Shown here: positions 25,735-36,200 of the stretch, piece by piece | Numbering within the stretch: the first letter of the stretch is position 1 | How the letters are laid out: every line of letters starts with the position of its first letter | Assembly (NCBI GenBank): GCA_041694635.1 | Contig: JBDNHI010000016.1 | Location: 1-64,000, forward strand | Direction: 5' to 3' | Source of the DNA: UBA969 sp041694635 | GTDB lineage: Bacteria > Planctomycetota > Planctomycetia > Gemmatales > Gemmataceae | Length of the DNA stretch: 64,000 nucleotides | Position numbers and translations under genes: made by a program | The notes under the pieces: generated by a model | Database searches by the model: none | Seen by the model: only the letters and a program-made list of their open reading frames with translations | Told to the model about the DNA's origin: nothing

Positions 25735-26654
25735 ATGTTCCCTGGTTCATTTCCGTGCCCTAAATCTGCATTAAAGCCCCGAGTTTCCAAGATTTGAATA
25801 ATCCCCTCCGTCGCAGGATAAGTTCTAACACCAGTTTCTGGGTGCTTAAAAGGTGCACCAATCATAGCGGGATTGCCACACAAATAAATATGTGTTCTGT
25901 CAGGATTAAGTTTGGCCCCTATTGCACTTTCAATATCACCACTTTTTACCAAGTCTTGAAGGTAGCGTTTTTTTGAAGGATCACCTTCCCGAGTAGTGAG
26001 AGGTATATATTTATAATTAGGGGCTATGGCCATAACTTGGCTATGAATTTCACGGTACCCAAGATCTTTCGCAAAGCGGACACAACAAGCAGAAATAACA
26101 TTTCCTTGGTGGTTATTCTTGAGGAGTTCAAGGGCCATATAGTTATGGGGGGCTTCTCCTGTACCGGTAGAGAAAAAGATAACATCATCACCGGGTTTAA
26201 TATGAGAAAGATTATAGTGGCCGGTAATTTTCTCACCCATAAAAAGCCGAGAACCTACTCCCAGATTAAAAAGGCGCGGAGTTAAAGCCGGCGCAACTTC
26301 CCTTCCGGTTTCCTTTACCAAGACAATGTAAAATTCATTCCATCCGTGTTCCTCAACATTCTGATAAACACCATTGAAATCAATAATCGAACTCGAAAGC
26401 GAATAGGCTCTTCTTGCAAGTTTAGCGTACTCTTCATCGGGAAGAGTTTCTTCCTGACAACCTTGAAACCGATTTTCCCAATACCCCAAGCCCAATAAAG
26501 TGTACTGGCCTGCACGGTGCGGACGAATTGGCTTGTCCGGCTTGACCCGAACAATCATCAATTCGTCATGTACCTTTTTTAATTCTACAACCGTTGAGTT
26601 ATACTTAGTTTTTCGAAGTTCTTCAACTTGATCCGCCGACAAATTAACTGGCAT
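25710..26654 (-). CDS. Ferredoxin-NADP reductase-like FAD oxidoreductase
   Basis: A 314-residue FNR-superfamily protein. The FAD domain shows HRAGQYTLLGLG and RRAYSLSSSI, matching the R-x-Y-S FAD-binding motif. The NAD(P) domain has DVIFFSTGTGEAPHNYMALE, the G-T-G-x-A/G-P nucleotide-binding motif, followed by IHSQVMAIAPNYKYIPLTTR and HIYLCGNPAMIG with the conserved C-G-x-P. The C-terminus ends FEEYWS, an aromatic tail like those that stack on the flavin. It probably shuttles electrons between NADPH and ferredoxin or flavodoxin. It starts 20 nt after the isomerase-like gene and overlaps the convergent GT87-like gene at its 3' end. Confidence 0.88.
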   Translation of the reverse strand: MPVNLSADQVEELRKTKYNSTVVELKKVHDELMIVRVKPDKPIRPHRAGQYTLLGLGYWENRFQGCQEETLPDEEYAKLARRAYSLSSSIIDFNGVYQNVEEHGWNEFYIVLVKETGREVAPALTPRLFNLGVGSRLFMGEKITGHYNLSHIKPGDDVIFFSTGTGEAPHNYMALELLKNNHQGNVISACCVRFAKDLGYREIHSQVMAIAPNYKYIPLTTREGDPSKKRYLQDLVKSGDIESAIGAKLNPDRTHIYLCGNPAMIGAPFKHPETGVRTYPATEGIIQILETRGFNADLGHGNEPGNIHFEEYWS

Positions 26655-26674
26655 ATATTAATTCAAAACCTCAA

Positions 26675-27541
26675 TCAAGAAACAGTTTTAACAGCGTTAT
26701 TAAAAATATCGATACATTGTTTAAGATCAGGCGAAGGATCTTGCGGATTAGCTTCATACTCAATACTAATCATACCTTTAAAACCAACTTCCTTCAATGC
26801 TTTAAGCACAGAAATTACATCCAGCACCCCTTTACCAAAGACAACATCTGTTTGCTTTTTATTATCATGATCTTTAAGGTGCATCCCAAAGTTCCGCTTA
26901 CCCATTGTGCGAACTTCAGTTGCAGGGTCAAGATTTTTGCCCAACTGGGCCGATCGAATGAGGTGGCCAGTATCTAGGCACGAGCCAATCAATGGGTGAT
27001 GATCTTTTACCCCCGCCATAATCAGTTCAGCACTATACCATCGGTGGAGCTGGCCCTTACCTGCAGGACCATGTGGGTGAATTGCAATAGCAATTTTATA
27101 TTCAGCGCAAAGCTTATCAAGGCTTTCAAAACTATCGGGATCAGGATCCGCACTAAAAGCTGTAAGGCCAACAGTTTTACCAAAATCAAACATTTTTTTG
27201 TTAGCATCATGATTTTTTGTAAATTTTTGTACACCAAAGGCAACTGGTTTAACTCCGTATTCCTTACAAAGGTTTAAGATAGCTTTGAGTTGTTCTGGGG
27301 TGCTGTTAGCAGGAATATGTTTTTGATAAAACTCGGCTTGGGTAACACCAAGTTCCTTCATCTTTTTCAATGCTGTTTCAAGGTCAAAGTTTCGGTAGGT
27401 ATAAGTTTGTACCCCTAAAATAATTGAAGGTGGGGTTTGTGCGGGGGTGATAGAATAAGATACAAATCCAGTGCCTACTAAGGCTAAAGATGCGTGCTTA
27501 ATAAAAGTTCGGCGATTCTTAAAACTAATTAAATTAATCAT
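26675..27541 (-). CDS. Sugar phosphate isomerase/epimerase-like TIM-barrel protein, Tat-exported
   Basis: A 288-residue member of the xylose-isomerase-like TIM-barrel/AP-endonuclease-2 superfamily. The N-terminus has a twin-arginine motif (KNRRTFIKHASLALVGTGF), so it is probably exported folded, as is common for this family in planctomycetes. Barrel landmarks are LGVQTYTYRNFDLETALKKM, IAIHPHGPAG, IGSCLDTGHLIRS with a metal-ligand Asp/His pair, FGMHLKDHDN with another His, and GMISIEYEANP with the C-terminal metal-ligand Glu. The set fits a divalent-metal site. ATG 27541 is preferred over an upstream TTG. The substrate, probably a sugar or inositol derivative, is not known. Confidence 0.85.
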   Translation of the reverse strand: MINLISFKNRRTFIKHASLALVGTGFVSYSITPAQTPPSIILGVQTYTYRNFDLETALKKMKELGVTQAEFYQKHIPANSTPEQLKAILNLCKEYGVKPVAFGVQKFTKNHDANKKMFDFGKTVGLTAFSADPDPDSFESLDKLCAEYKIAIAIHPHGPAGKGQLHRWYSAELIMAGVKDHHPLIGSCLDTGHLIRSAQLGKNLDPATEVRTMGKRNFGMHLKDHDNKKQTDVVFGKGVLDVISVLKALKEVGFKGMISIEYEANPQDPSPDLKQCIDIFNNAVKTVS

Positions 27542-27667
27542 TCCACTCTCCAATTGGTTTGGTATACAACAATTATTAAATTATGTTAAGCATATTTTTA
27601 TGGCAATGACCATAAAAATATGTCCAACATAAAAAATAAATCTGCTTTCAAATAAAGCAGAGATCAC

Positions 27668-30058
27668 TTAATTGGGGGAAAACAACTTGTCGATTTCCTG
27701 ATCAGAAATAGTACTTTTAACTTCTTGTGTATCAATTATCAAAGCTGTACCAGAGGGTGTAATCCAGATCAGATAATTGCCCATGCCAAAAAGCTTGGAT
27801 AATTGAGGTTGCTTTTCAAGTAAACGAAAATAAGCATCACTTTGTGCCTGAACAACCAAGGTTTTCATAGATTTATTAAATCCTTCATCAATCCAAACGC
27901 CTCCCACTTCAATCATACTACGGCCTGAAATCTGTTTAATTGCGGTTTCAGCGAAGGTAGTTTGGTCTCTAAAATTTTGATTTTGGAGAGAAAGATCGAC
28001 ACCTAATTTTCCAGCTTGGACCGCATTTTGATCATTTCGTTTTAAAGCATCTTTTGCTCGGTCTAAAGAGCCTTTGGCATCCATAGCTTTTTTTAAATTA
28101 GCAACTCCTGGCAAAGAAGCCGATGCTGCAGATTCTAAAAGTTTTTCCGCTGCTACTGCCCTGCCCTCAGCAAGTTGTCCTGGCCTGTCTTGATTTTCTT
28201 TAGCGAAGTCAAGAACACGACGGTTTTTATCTCTGCCGCCTATTCCTGATGGCAGTAAACCAAAGGGAACAGGATACCTTGGCCCAGGGAAAGGGGGCAT
28301 TGGCCTTGGTAGCGGATAAGAAGTGTGATCGGGGACAATCAAATAACTAGTATAAGGAGTGGTTATGCCATATTTTTTAGCAATCTTAGTTACTTCATCT
28401 ACAAGTTCGCTTTTTTCTCCATTAGCACGAATTTGATCAAGCAAGAACCCAACTTTTCTTCTTGCCCACAATTGTTCAACAAACTCTTTTGAATCGGTAG
28501 TTCGTTCAGGAAAGTTGTACTCGTAAACAAATTCTTTTTTCTCATTTCCGAGGTCACCCTTTAATGTAATAGCCGATGGGCCTTTTCCCTTAAATTTGCC
28601 AAAAACCATTAATTGACTACCTTCAAAAATATCGGGTAGACTAGTAGGATAAATATCCAACACCTGCACTCCGGGCGAAAAACTAAGCCCCAAATTGACC
28701 AGCACTGGATTACTGATTTTTGCAACCATTGCACTAGATTTAATTTCAATATCTTCCGAGGGTCGGACATAAGTAGTGGCAGCTTTAGTTTTCTCTGCGA
28801 GCAAATCAAGCATTGTTGCATTAACATCATCCCCAACGCCGAAAGTAAATATTCGGGTATTAGGTTTAATTTTAGCAATAACATCACGGGTTATTTTTTC
28901 AGGATTGGTTTCGCCAATTGTGGGCATACCATCGGTAAAGAATACGATTACGAAAGGACGGGAAGCTTCATTGCCTCGGATTTCCAAGGCTGCCATCAAT
29001 GCATCACGAATAGCGGTGCCCCCGGTTGAATCAAGGGAATCGACCCATTTGCGCCCTAAGGTTTTAAATTCCTCGTTAGCTGCAACAAATTCATCGCGAA
29101 AAAGGCTTACACTTGTTGCAAAATTTAACATAGAGAAGCGATCCGAATCCCCTAGGCTATTGATGCAATATTTTAATGCTTTCTTGGCCTGATCCATCTT
29201 AGGCCCACGCATACTTCCAGAAGTATCCATAACAAAAACAAAATCACGAGGCAAAGGTTTCGCCTGTTTTGATTTCATTGCTGGATTTATAACCAAAGAA
29301 AAATAACCGTCTTCAGAACCGACGGGACGATGCGTCAACATACTCATTCCAACGGTTTTATCAGAAAAGGAATAAAAAAGCTGAAAATCTCTATCAGATT
29401 GAATGGTACCTTTATTCAAGTTTACCGAAGCTTCTTTGTCTGATTTGCGTTGAATATTTATATCATGAGTTGGGCTATAAATAACGGAAATTCCATGCTG
29501 GGATTTTATGGTGCCCGACAGAGAAAAATCTTGACCGGACTGGCTAAATCTACTTTCAGCTTTAAGCGGAAACAAAAATTCAGCAAGGTCCCCTTCCCTT
29601 GCTACAACTGATGTATAGGAAACAGAGACACGCTGATCGCCTCGGGCAGGAACTGGAAAAACTCGCATTCGTATTAAATTGTTATCCATATATTCAAGTA
29701 AACCAGGATCCTGAATTCTTCGAACAATACTCGTATAAATTTGACGGGCTTTAGTTGCATCAAGCAACTCGCCCTTAGTTTCTTTACCATCCACCCACAT
29801 TGTAAACCTATTTACCGAAGCGCCTTTGGGGACGGGGAATATAAAGGTAGCTTCTAAGGCCCGATCGCTATGGTTATGAAAAACCTGTTCGACTAAGGTT
29901 TCCGCGAATTGGTCTACAATTTTGAATTCGATTGATTGTTTTGTTAGCAGCAAGGGTTGAATTTTTTTATCATCTGGAATCAATAAACCTCGGGCAAACA
30001 AAGCAGATGGGCTAAATAGCAAAACAAGAATTAAGATAAATGCATTTTTTTTGATCAT
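27668..30058 (-). CDS. VIT and von Willebrand factor A domain protein
   Basis: A 796-residue exported protein with a signal peptide ending at SALFARG. Residues about 25-155 form a VIT domain (FIFPVPKGASVNRFTMWVDG, DPGLLEYMDNNLIRMRVFPV), and about 270-440 a VWA domain with an intact MIDAS motif FVFVMDTSGSM (D278, S280, S282). This is the arrangement of inter-alpha-trypsin inhibitor heavy chains and of bacterial homologs. The C-terminal 250 residues contain a Pro-rich segment (PLPRPMPPFPGPRYPVPFG) and a helical region without a known domain. No LPXTG or membrane anchor is seen at the end. It likely mediates metal-dependent adhesion or assembly in the envelope; the partner is unknown. Confidence 0.88.
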   Translation of the reverse strand: MIKKNAFILILVLLFSPSALFARGLLIPDDKKIQPLLLTKQSIEFKIVDQFAETLVEQVFHNHSDRALEATFIFPVPKGASVNRFTMWVDGKETKGELLDATKARQIYTSIVRRIQDPGLLEYMDNNLIRMRVFPVPARGDQRVSVSYTSVVAREGDLAEFLFPLKAESRFSQSGQDFSLSGTIKSQHGISVIYSPTHDINIQRKSDKEASVNLNKGTIQSDRDFQLFYSFSDKTVGMSMLTHRPVGSEDGYFSLVINPAMKSKQAKPLPRDFVFVMDTSGSMRGPKMDQAKKALKYCINSLGDSDRFSMLNFATSVSLFRDEFVAANEEFKTLGRKWVDSLDSTGGTAIRDALMAALEIRGNEASRPFVIVFFTDGMPTIGETNPEKITRDVIAKIKPNTRIFTFGVGDDVNATMLDLLAEKTKAATTYVRPSEDIEIKSSAMVAKISNPVLVNLGLSFSPGVQVLDIYPTSLPDIFEGSQLMVFGKFKGKGPSAITLKGDLGNEKKEFVYEYNFPERTTDSKEFVEQLWARRKVGFLLDQIRANGEKSELVDEVTKIAKKYGITTPYTSYLIVPDHTSYPLPRPMPPFPGPRYPVPFGLLPSGIGGRDKNRRVLDFAKENQDRPGQLAEGRAVAAEKLLESAASASLPGVANLKKAMDAKGSLDRAKDALKRNDQNAVQAGKLGVDLSLQNQNFRDQTTFAETAIKQISGRSMIEVGGVWIDEGFNKSMKTLVVQAQSDAYFRLLEKQPQLSKLFGMGNYLIWITPSGTALIIDTQEVKSTISDQEIDKLFSPN

Positions 30059-30309
30059 GATCCACCCAAGAAAATGATTAGAGGTTAGGTTCTACAAATG
30101 AGACGAACCAGCAAATAAAAAGGATTGACCAAACAAAAATATTTACCTAATCTACACCAACTCCATCAAATTGGGCAGTTTAGCTAAAATATTATTGTTG
30201 CACTTTCATATTCACCTAATTCTAAAAACCTAAGTCGCTGTTCCCTTAAGAAATAAGAGCATTTAATACGATTTAAATAAAGGTATTCAAACTTGAGGTT
30301 TTCTAAACA

Positions 30310-31095
30310 ATGATAAGCCGTAGAAAATTACTCACCCTCAGCCTATTAACCTTGCCAGCCTTATTAGCAAGGTTTTCGTTTGCAGCTTCCCCAAAAAGAA
30401 GAATCGTAATCTTGCTTGAAGGAGCTGGAGATTTTCAAGCTGTTTCCAAAGTGCTTGAAAAGTCCCTTAAGCTTTTTCCTGCAAATTTAGAATTGCAACG
30501 CTTTCACTGGTCTCACGGCTACTTGCGCATTTTGGCAGATCAAACCGATTTACCGCATATTTCAGATCACGGTGCTAGATTAGCTAGCCTTGTAAGGACA
30601 ATCCAAAAGCGTGAACCGGATACGGAGATTAATATTTTAGCACATAGTGCTGGCACATCAGTTGCGCTGGCCGGTGTATCGCAGCTTAATGATAATAGCA
30701 TTGAAAAATTAGTCCTTTTGGCGCCATCAGTTTCCAAAGATTATCCCATAATGCCTGCAATTTTTGCTGTTAAAGATAGCGTTCATGTTTTTTATAGCCA
30801 TGAAGATACTTTTATTCTTGGGCCAATTTTGAAATTTTCAAAGACAGCTGATTTAAGAAAAGCGCAAGATGCCGCAGGTAGATACAGTTTTACACCTTTT
30901 ACCAGAAACCGTGAAGAAGAATTGTTGATTGCCAGAAAACTCAGACAATATGCTTGGAAAGAGGAAGATGCTGCCATCGGAAATAATGGCGGACACTATG
31001 GGGCATATGGCCAACCTTACATGGACAGAAAAGTATTGCCTATTCTTTTTGGTAAATCTCAGGAAAGTAATTTGACGATTGCAAACAAACCCTAA
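30310..31095 (+). CDS. Exported alpha/beta-hydrolase-like protein
   Basis: A 261-residue protein with an N-terminal SRRK and hydrophobic leader (MISRRKLLTLSLLTLPALLA), which could be a Tat or Sec signal. The core has INILAHSAGTSVALAGV: the nucleophile elbow AHSAG, with Ser as expected, followed by KLVLLAPSVSKDYP. Candidate acid and His positions are in FYSHEDTFIL and near NGGHYGAYGQ. This supports a serine esterase or lipase-like fold, but no substrate can be named. Its stop overlaps the convergent anti-sigma gene by three bases. A 251-bp gap with nothing recognisable precedes it. Confidence 0.7.
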   Translation: MISRRKLLTLSLLTLPALLARFSFAASPKRRIVILLEGAGDFQAVSKVLEKSLKLFPANLELQRFHWSHGYLRILADQTDLPHISDHGARLASLVRTIQKREPDTEINILAHSAGTSVALAGVSQLNDNSIEKLVLLAPSVSKDYPIMPAIFAVKDSVHVFYSHEDTFILGPILKFSKTADLRKAQDAAGRYSFTPFTRNREEELLIARKLRQYAWKEEDAAIGNNGGHYGAYGQPYMDRKVLPILFGKSQESNLTIANKP

Positions 31096-32408
31096 TTAGC
31101 AGTTCGCAAAACCACAAGCAATTTGATTCCAGACAAATTCTTAGTTTTGATTGATTCAAAATATTGCCTAACTTCTGGAGCATTTGTTAGGGTTTGAGTT
31201 GGGGGATAAGCAAGGGCAAGTGCGGCATTGACATTCTTTTTTGCAGGTTGGAGCGATATAATTTTACCCGCATCCCCTAGATTATTAACAGAGGAAGAAG
31301 CAGAAACCCCCTGCTCTGTTGGTTCGAAGCCAATTATATTTTTCATATTTTTTCGATCTTCTGCAGATATTTCCGAAACAACCAATGCATCCCAAAATGG
31401 CACGGTATCCACTTTAAACAAAGCCTTTTCTGTTGCTTTTTTCGGTTGTTTCTCTGGTGTAGGTTTGCTTTGTTCCAACAATTTTGAAAGGTCGCTTAAC
31501 GAGGCGTTTTCAAGATAGAACAGATAGTTGGTTGTAGACTTATCTGCCTTATTTTTCAAACGTATTAAAGTGCTTATGTCGGAATAGACAAAATAACCCA
31601 TTTTGGAAAGGTTCAATTTGATTTGGTCAAAGGCTACACCTTTATCTTTGCATAAAATTTCCATTTTAATGCGTGAATCTTGGCAAACCACTTTCGAGAA
31701 CAATCTGGGAGAGATTTCAGCTTCAACATCTTTCCTGCGAAGAATCCACGGTAAGGTTGCATTAACTTTAAGCAAGTTAAAAGTTTCATTCGCAGGTGCT
31801 GCAAGTAATTCTTTATTTTTAGAGTTATCAGAAGCAGAAGGAGTAAGGGCCAGATTTTTATCAAAAGGGTCTTCAACGGTTTTGTTTATGCTAGGGGAAA
31901 CTGGTAAAACATTTTGTTTTTCAAAACCGCCAGGTAAATCCTTTGATCCTACCAAATTTGCGCTTGAATCTTTGTGTATGACTGCGGTTTGCTTATCACT
32001 GTTTGAATGATTTAGCGTTTGCAATTTTGCCAACTCGGAAGCATCCTTATCCTTTAAAACAACAAAGGCATTGATGGCGTAAAAGGAAACAAAAGTGGTT
32101 ACAGCAAGGAAGCAAGCAACTGCCAAGAGTGAAACCCACGGTTTTAAAAAGGATTGATCAGGTTTATTAAGGAAAGATACTCGACTGCGGGCTTTTACAT
32201 TTAGATTTGACATCACTTTTTGAGTCAGGGTAAAGCTTGACTCCATCGGAACCAAGTTACGGACCATGGATGCATCATTTTGCAACAAGCGAAGAAATTC
32301 CCGGGCTTCAAAAGAGGACTGCAATAACTCGTTTACATTTTCTCGCTGCGAAGCGGAAAGCACGCCATCTAAATAACCAGTCAGCAGTTTTATTTCTTTA
32401 TTTTTCAT
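31092..32408 (-). CDS. Putative anti-sigma factor, single-pass membrane protein
   Basis: A 438-residue protein encoded directly after an ECF sigma factor. The N-terminal helix region (EIKLLTGYLDGVLSASQREN) resembles anti-sigma domains, but it has no Cys and hence no HxxxCxxC zinc motif. One membrane segment is at about residues 103-130 (WVSLLAVACFLAVTTFVSFY), putting some 300 residues outside; these have no domain I recognise. The start is uncertain: ATG 32408 lies just after the sigma stop, whereas ATG 32426 would overlap the sigma gene by 14 bases. Either way translation is probably coupled. It most likely holds the sigma factor inactive until an envelope signal arrives. Confidence 0.7.
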   Translation of the reverse strand: MKNKEIKLLTGYLDGVLSASQRENVNELLQSSFEAREFLRLLQNDASMVRNLVPMESSFTLTQKVMSNLNVKARSRVSFLNKPDQSFLKPWVSLLAVACFLAVTTFVSFYAINAFVVLKDKDASELAKLQTLNHSNSDKQTAVIHKDSSANLVGSKDLPGGFEKQNVLPVSPSINKTVEDPFDKNLALTPSASDNSKNKELLAAPANETFNLLKVNATLPWILRRKDVEAEISPRLFSKVVCQDSRIKMEILCKDKGVAFDQIKLNLSKMGYFVYSDISTLIRLKNKADKSTTNYLFYLENASLSDLSKLLEQSKPTPEKQPKKATEKALFKVDTVPFWDALVVSEISAEDRKNMKNIIGFEPTEQGVSASSSVNNLGDAGKIISLQPAKKNVNAALALAYPPTQTLTNAPEVRQYFESIKTKNLSGIKLLVVLRTAN

Positions 32409-32412
32409 AATC

Positions 32413-32982
32413 TCAACTCGTTCCATTTTCTAACTTTTCTAAAATTGCTCTTAATTCGAGTCTGGCCCGGTGTAATCTGCTTCGAACGGTTCCTACTGGT
32501 ACACCCAATGAGGTTGCAATTTCCTCGTAGGAACAGCCTTCAATTTCTTTCAAAACCAACCCAGCTCGGTGATCCATAGAAAGCAATCCAAGCGCTTTTT
32601 CAATCATACTTTTGCCTTCCTCGTCTTCCATATTTTTCATAGGGCTAGATTCTAAGGAAGGCAAACTTATTTCCCCTTGACTATCAGTTTGACCGTTTAG
32701 GGAAAGCGCAGGCTTTCTTTTTCTTCTTTGGCTGATTGCAAGATTATAAGTAATCCTAAAAAGCCAAGTGTAAAACTTAGAATTACCTTTAAACGAAGCT
32801 AATCCCTTAAAAGCCTGTGTGAAAGTATCTTGGGTAACATCTTCCGCATCTTCAACGCTGTTAAGAAGTCGATAAGCCAAGCCATAAACCTTTGTAGTAT
32901 AACGTTTTACAATTACATCAAAAGCGGGCATTTTGCCCTCTAAGGCCAACTTTATCAAGGTGTAATCGTCTAAGGAATTCAC
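32413..32982 (-). CDS. ECF-type RNA polymerase sigma factor
   Basis: A 189-residue RpoE-like sigma factor. Region 2 is clear (YGLAYRLLNSVEDAEDVTQD, TFTQAFKGLASF, FYTWLFRITYNLAISQRRKR), and region 4 has a helix-turn-helix in YEEIATSLGVPVGTVRSRLH. The linker between them is long and Ser-rich. The start is GTG at 32982 with AAGGGGA upstream; no in-frame ATG fits. The next gene is its probable membrane anti-sigma factor. The regulon cannot be deduced here, and I found no obvious self-like promoter pair upstream. Confidence 0.93.
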   Translation of the reverse strand: MNSLDDYTLIKLALEGKMPAFDVIVKRYTTKVYGLAYRLLNSVEDAEDVTQDTFTQAFKGLASFKGNSKFYTWLFRITYNLAISQRRKRKPALSLNGQTDSQGEISLPSLESSPMKNMEDEEGKSMIEKALGLLSMDHRAGLVLKEIEGCSYEEIATSLGVPVGTVRSRLHRARLELRAILEKLENGTS

Positions 32983-33098
32983 ATTTCCCCTTCTATTTGG
33001 ACGCTAATTTGCTTGAAAAGTTCCTTAATTCGTATTTTTCTTTAATCTTATCCTACCTACCTCTTATTGTTAAGACAAAAGACCTATTTCCCGATTTT

Positions 33099-33195
33099 TT
33101 AACCTAATCTTACACTATCTATTACAACACCTCCTTACATTTTACCCCTCCTATTAGGTTTTACCTGCCCACAATCTCTTATAATTAACCTAATC
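33099..33195. promoter_or_regulatory. Direct repeats TTAACCTAATC in the sigma-uvrA divergent region
   Basis: The 11-mer TTAACCTAATC occurs at 33099-33109 and again at 33185-33195. The second copy overlaps a TATAAT hexamer at 33180-33185 that could be the -10 of uvrA, although no convincing -35 stands at the right distance. The copies might be binding sites for a regulator of either divergent gene. Confidence 0.3.
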
Positions 33196-33216
33196 AGTTA
33201 AATTACTTAAGGTTTA

Positions 33217-36200
33217 ATGCAAAATATGAAGACTGCGGACAATCAGACTATTGTAATTCGAGGTGCAAGAGAACACAACCTTCGCGACATCAATCTAATT
33301 CTTCCTAAAAACCAACTTATTGTTTTCACTGGCGTTAGCGGGTCAGGGAAAAGTTCGCTTGCTTTTGATACACTTTATGCTGAAGGACAAAGGCGCTATG
33401 TTGAATCACTTAGTAGTTATGCAAGGCAATTTTTAGGGCAACTTCAAAAGCCAGATGTTGATTTTCTTTCTGGCCTTTCCCCCACTATTAGCATTCAACA
33501 GAAGTCGGCGGGAAAAAATCCTAGAAGTACCGTTGGTACTATTACTGAAATTCACGACTATCTGCGAGTTCTTTTTGCAAGAATTGGTGTAGGCCATTGC
33601 CCAGATTGTGGCAAACCCATCACCGCACAATCACGCGAACAAATTATTGCGCAAATTCTTACTTTACCAAAAGGCACAAAATTCTTAGTTCTCGCACCAT
33701 TAATTAAAGGGCAAAAAGGTGAATATAAAGATCTTTTTGATGATCTTCAGCGTAAAGGCTTTATTAGGGCTAGGGCCGACTCTAAAGTTTTTAGGCTTGG
33801 CGAAGACATTAAGCTTGACCGTAAAATTAAACACGATATCGAAGTCGTTATCGACAGACTTAAAATCGATGATGATTGTCGGGCTAGACTTGCCGAAGCG
33901 GTTGAACAAGCTTTACTACAATCCAAAGGTTCCCTGATCATTGCGATTGAACAAGAAGATGAAGGATTCGATGATATTTTGCTTTCTTCTCACTATGCTT
34001 GCCTGCATTGTAATAAGAGTCAAGAACCACCTTCTCCACAACTTTTCAGCTTTAATAGTCCCCACGGAATGTGCACGCATTGTGATGGCTTAGGTATTTC
34101 GTTTAACTTTGACCCTTCTTTACTTGTACCAGACCCGGAACTTAGCTTTTATCAGGGGGCTATTGCTATTCTTGGCAAAATTCCTGCTATGGGTCGCTGG
34201 CGTAAACATATCTACGCAGGCGTTGCCAATTCTCTTGGAATCGATGCTAAAGCCCCTTGGAATTCTTTATCTAAGCAACATCAGGATTGGATACTTAACG
34301 GTAGTGGTGAAAAACATATTGTTTACGAGTGGAAGATGAGGGGTGGCGGCGTTTGGAAACACGGTGGATTATGGGAGGGCGTAGTTCCTCAGTTACAGGC
34401 TAGTTTCAAAAAAACTGCCGCTGGCCCTCGTAAGTTTCAGCTTGAAAAGTATATGCGCGTTATGAAATGCTCTGAATGTAAGGGTTTGCGCTTAAATCCA
34501 CAGGCTCGCGCTGTTACTATTGCTGGAAAATCTCTTGTAGAACTTTGCTCCTTACCAGTTTCTGAACTTGCCGAATGGCTTGACCCTAACAGGGGTGAAC
34601 TTGCTAATAATATTTCACCAATTCATTCTTTAATTGCTAACGAAGTTTTAAAGGAACTTCGTGGCAGAGTTGGCTTCCTGCTTAACCTTGGACTTCATTA
34701 CCTTTCTCTCGAACGATCTGCACCTACTCTCTCGGGCGGCGAAGCTCAACGAATTAGACTGGCTGGCCAAATTGGTTGTGGCCTTGTTGGCGTTCTTTAT
34801 ATCCTTGACGAGCCTAGTATTGGCCTGCATCCACGCGATAACGAAAAACTTATTGAAAGCCTACTAAAGCTGAGGGATTTTGGGAACACCGTGATTGTTG
34901 TTGAACACGATGAAGATACTATGCGCGCCGCTGATTTCGTCGTAGACTTTGGCCCCGGGCCTGGAGTTCGTGGCGGCGAAGTTGTCGCTTCGGGGACTTT
35001 CCAAGATATCATTGATAATCAAAACAGCCTCACTGGAAAATATCTATCAGGCAAAATCACAATCCAAGGGCCGCCTTCTCGTAGACCGGGAAACTCTAAC
35101 TCCATTTCTATTCTTGGAGCTAGGCATAACAATCTTAAAAACATCAATGTCGATTTTCCTCTTGGTAAATTTATTTGCGTTACGGGTGCTAGTGGTTCAG
35201 GCAAAAGTTCTCTGATCAACGACATCCTTAGGCGCGGCCTTACTTCTCTTCTCAATAAAGGGACCGCCATCGTTAATGACCCAAACTCTACAGATGATAA
35301 CGATGAAGTTGTGCATAGTTCTAAAGTCCCACCCGGAGACCACGATTCCATCTTAGGCTACAAACATATTGATAAAATCATCGATATTGATCAGACTGCG
35401 ATTGGAAGAACACCTCGTTCTAATCCTGCTACTTACATCAAGGTTTTCGATGAAATTCGATCTTTGTTTGCAGAGCTTCCCGAAGCAAAGGTCCGCGGAT
35501 ACCAACGAGGGCGATTCAGCTTTAATAGGCCCGGTGGTCGCTGTGAAGCTTGCGAAGGGAATGGCAGCAACCGACTCGAAATGGATTTCCTAGCCGATGT
35601 TTGGGTACCCTGCCCCGTTTGTGAAGGACGAAGGTTCAACCGCGAAACCTTACAAGTTCGCTTCAAAGAAAAGAATATTCAAGATGTCCTTGAAATGGAT
35701 GTACAACAAGCTGTTGAGCACTTTAAAAATATTCCAAAAATTCACTCGATGCTGAAAACCTTACACCAAGTCGGGCTTGATTATATGAAGCTAGGCCAGC
35801 CTGCCCCTACTCTTTCTGGGGGGGAAGCTCAGCGAATAAAGCTTGCTAAAGAACTTTGCAAACGGTCTACTGGCAAAACTCTTTACCTTCTTGATGAACC
35901 CACAACTGGACTCCATTTTGAAGATATTCGTAAACTTTTGCAAGTACTTCATGCTTTTGTTGATGCGGGGAATACTGTTCTTGTGGTCGAGCACAATCTA
36001 GATGTTATTAAAACCGCAGACTGGGTCATTGATCTAGGCCCAGAAGGAGGCAAAGGCGGGGGCGAAATCCTTTTCACAGGCACACCAGAAAAATTGATCC
36101 ATTGCAAAAAGTCTTTTACGGGGGATGCCCTTCGCCAACACCTTAGCCCAAAATCTAAAACCAAAGGGGCAAAGCAAGCCAAATCTAAAAAACCTGCTCA

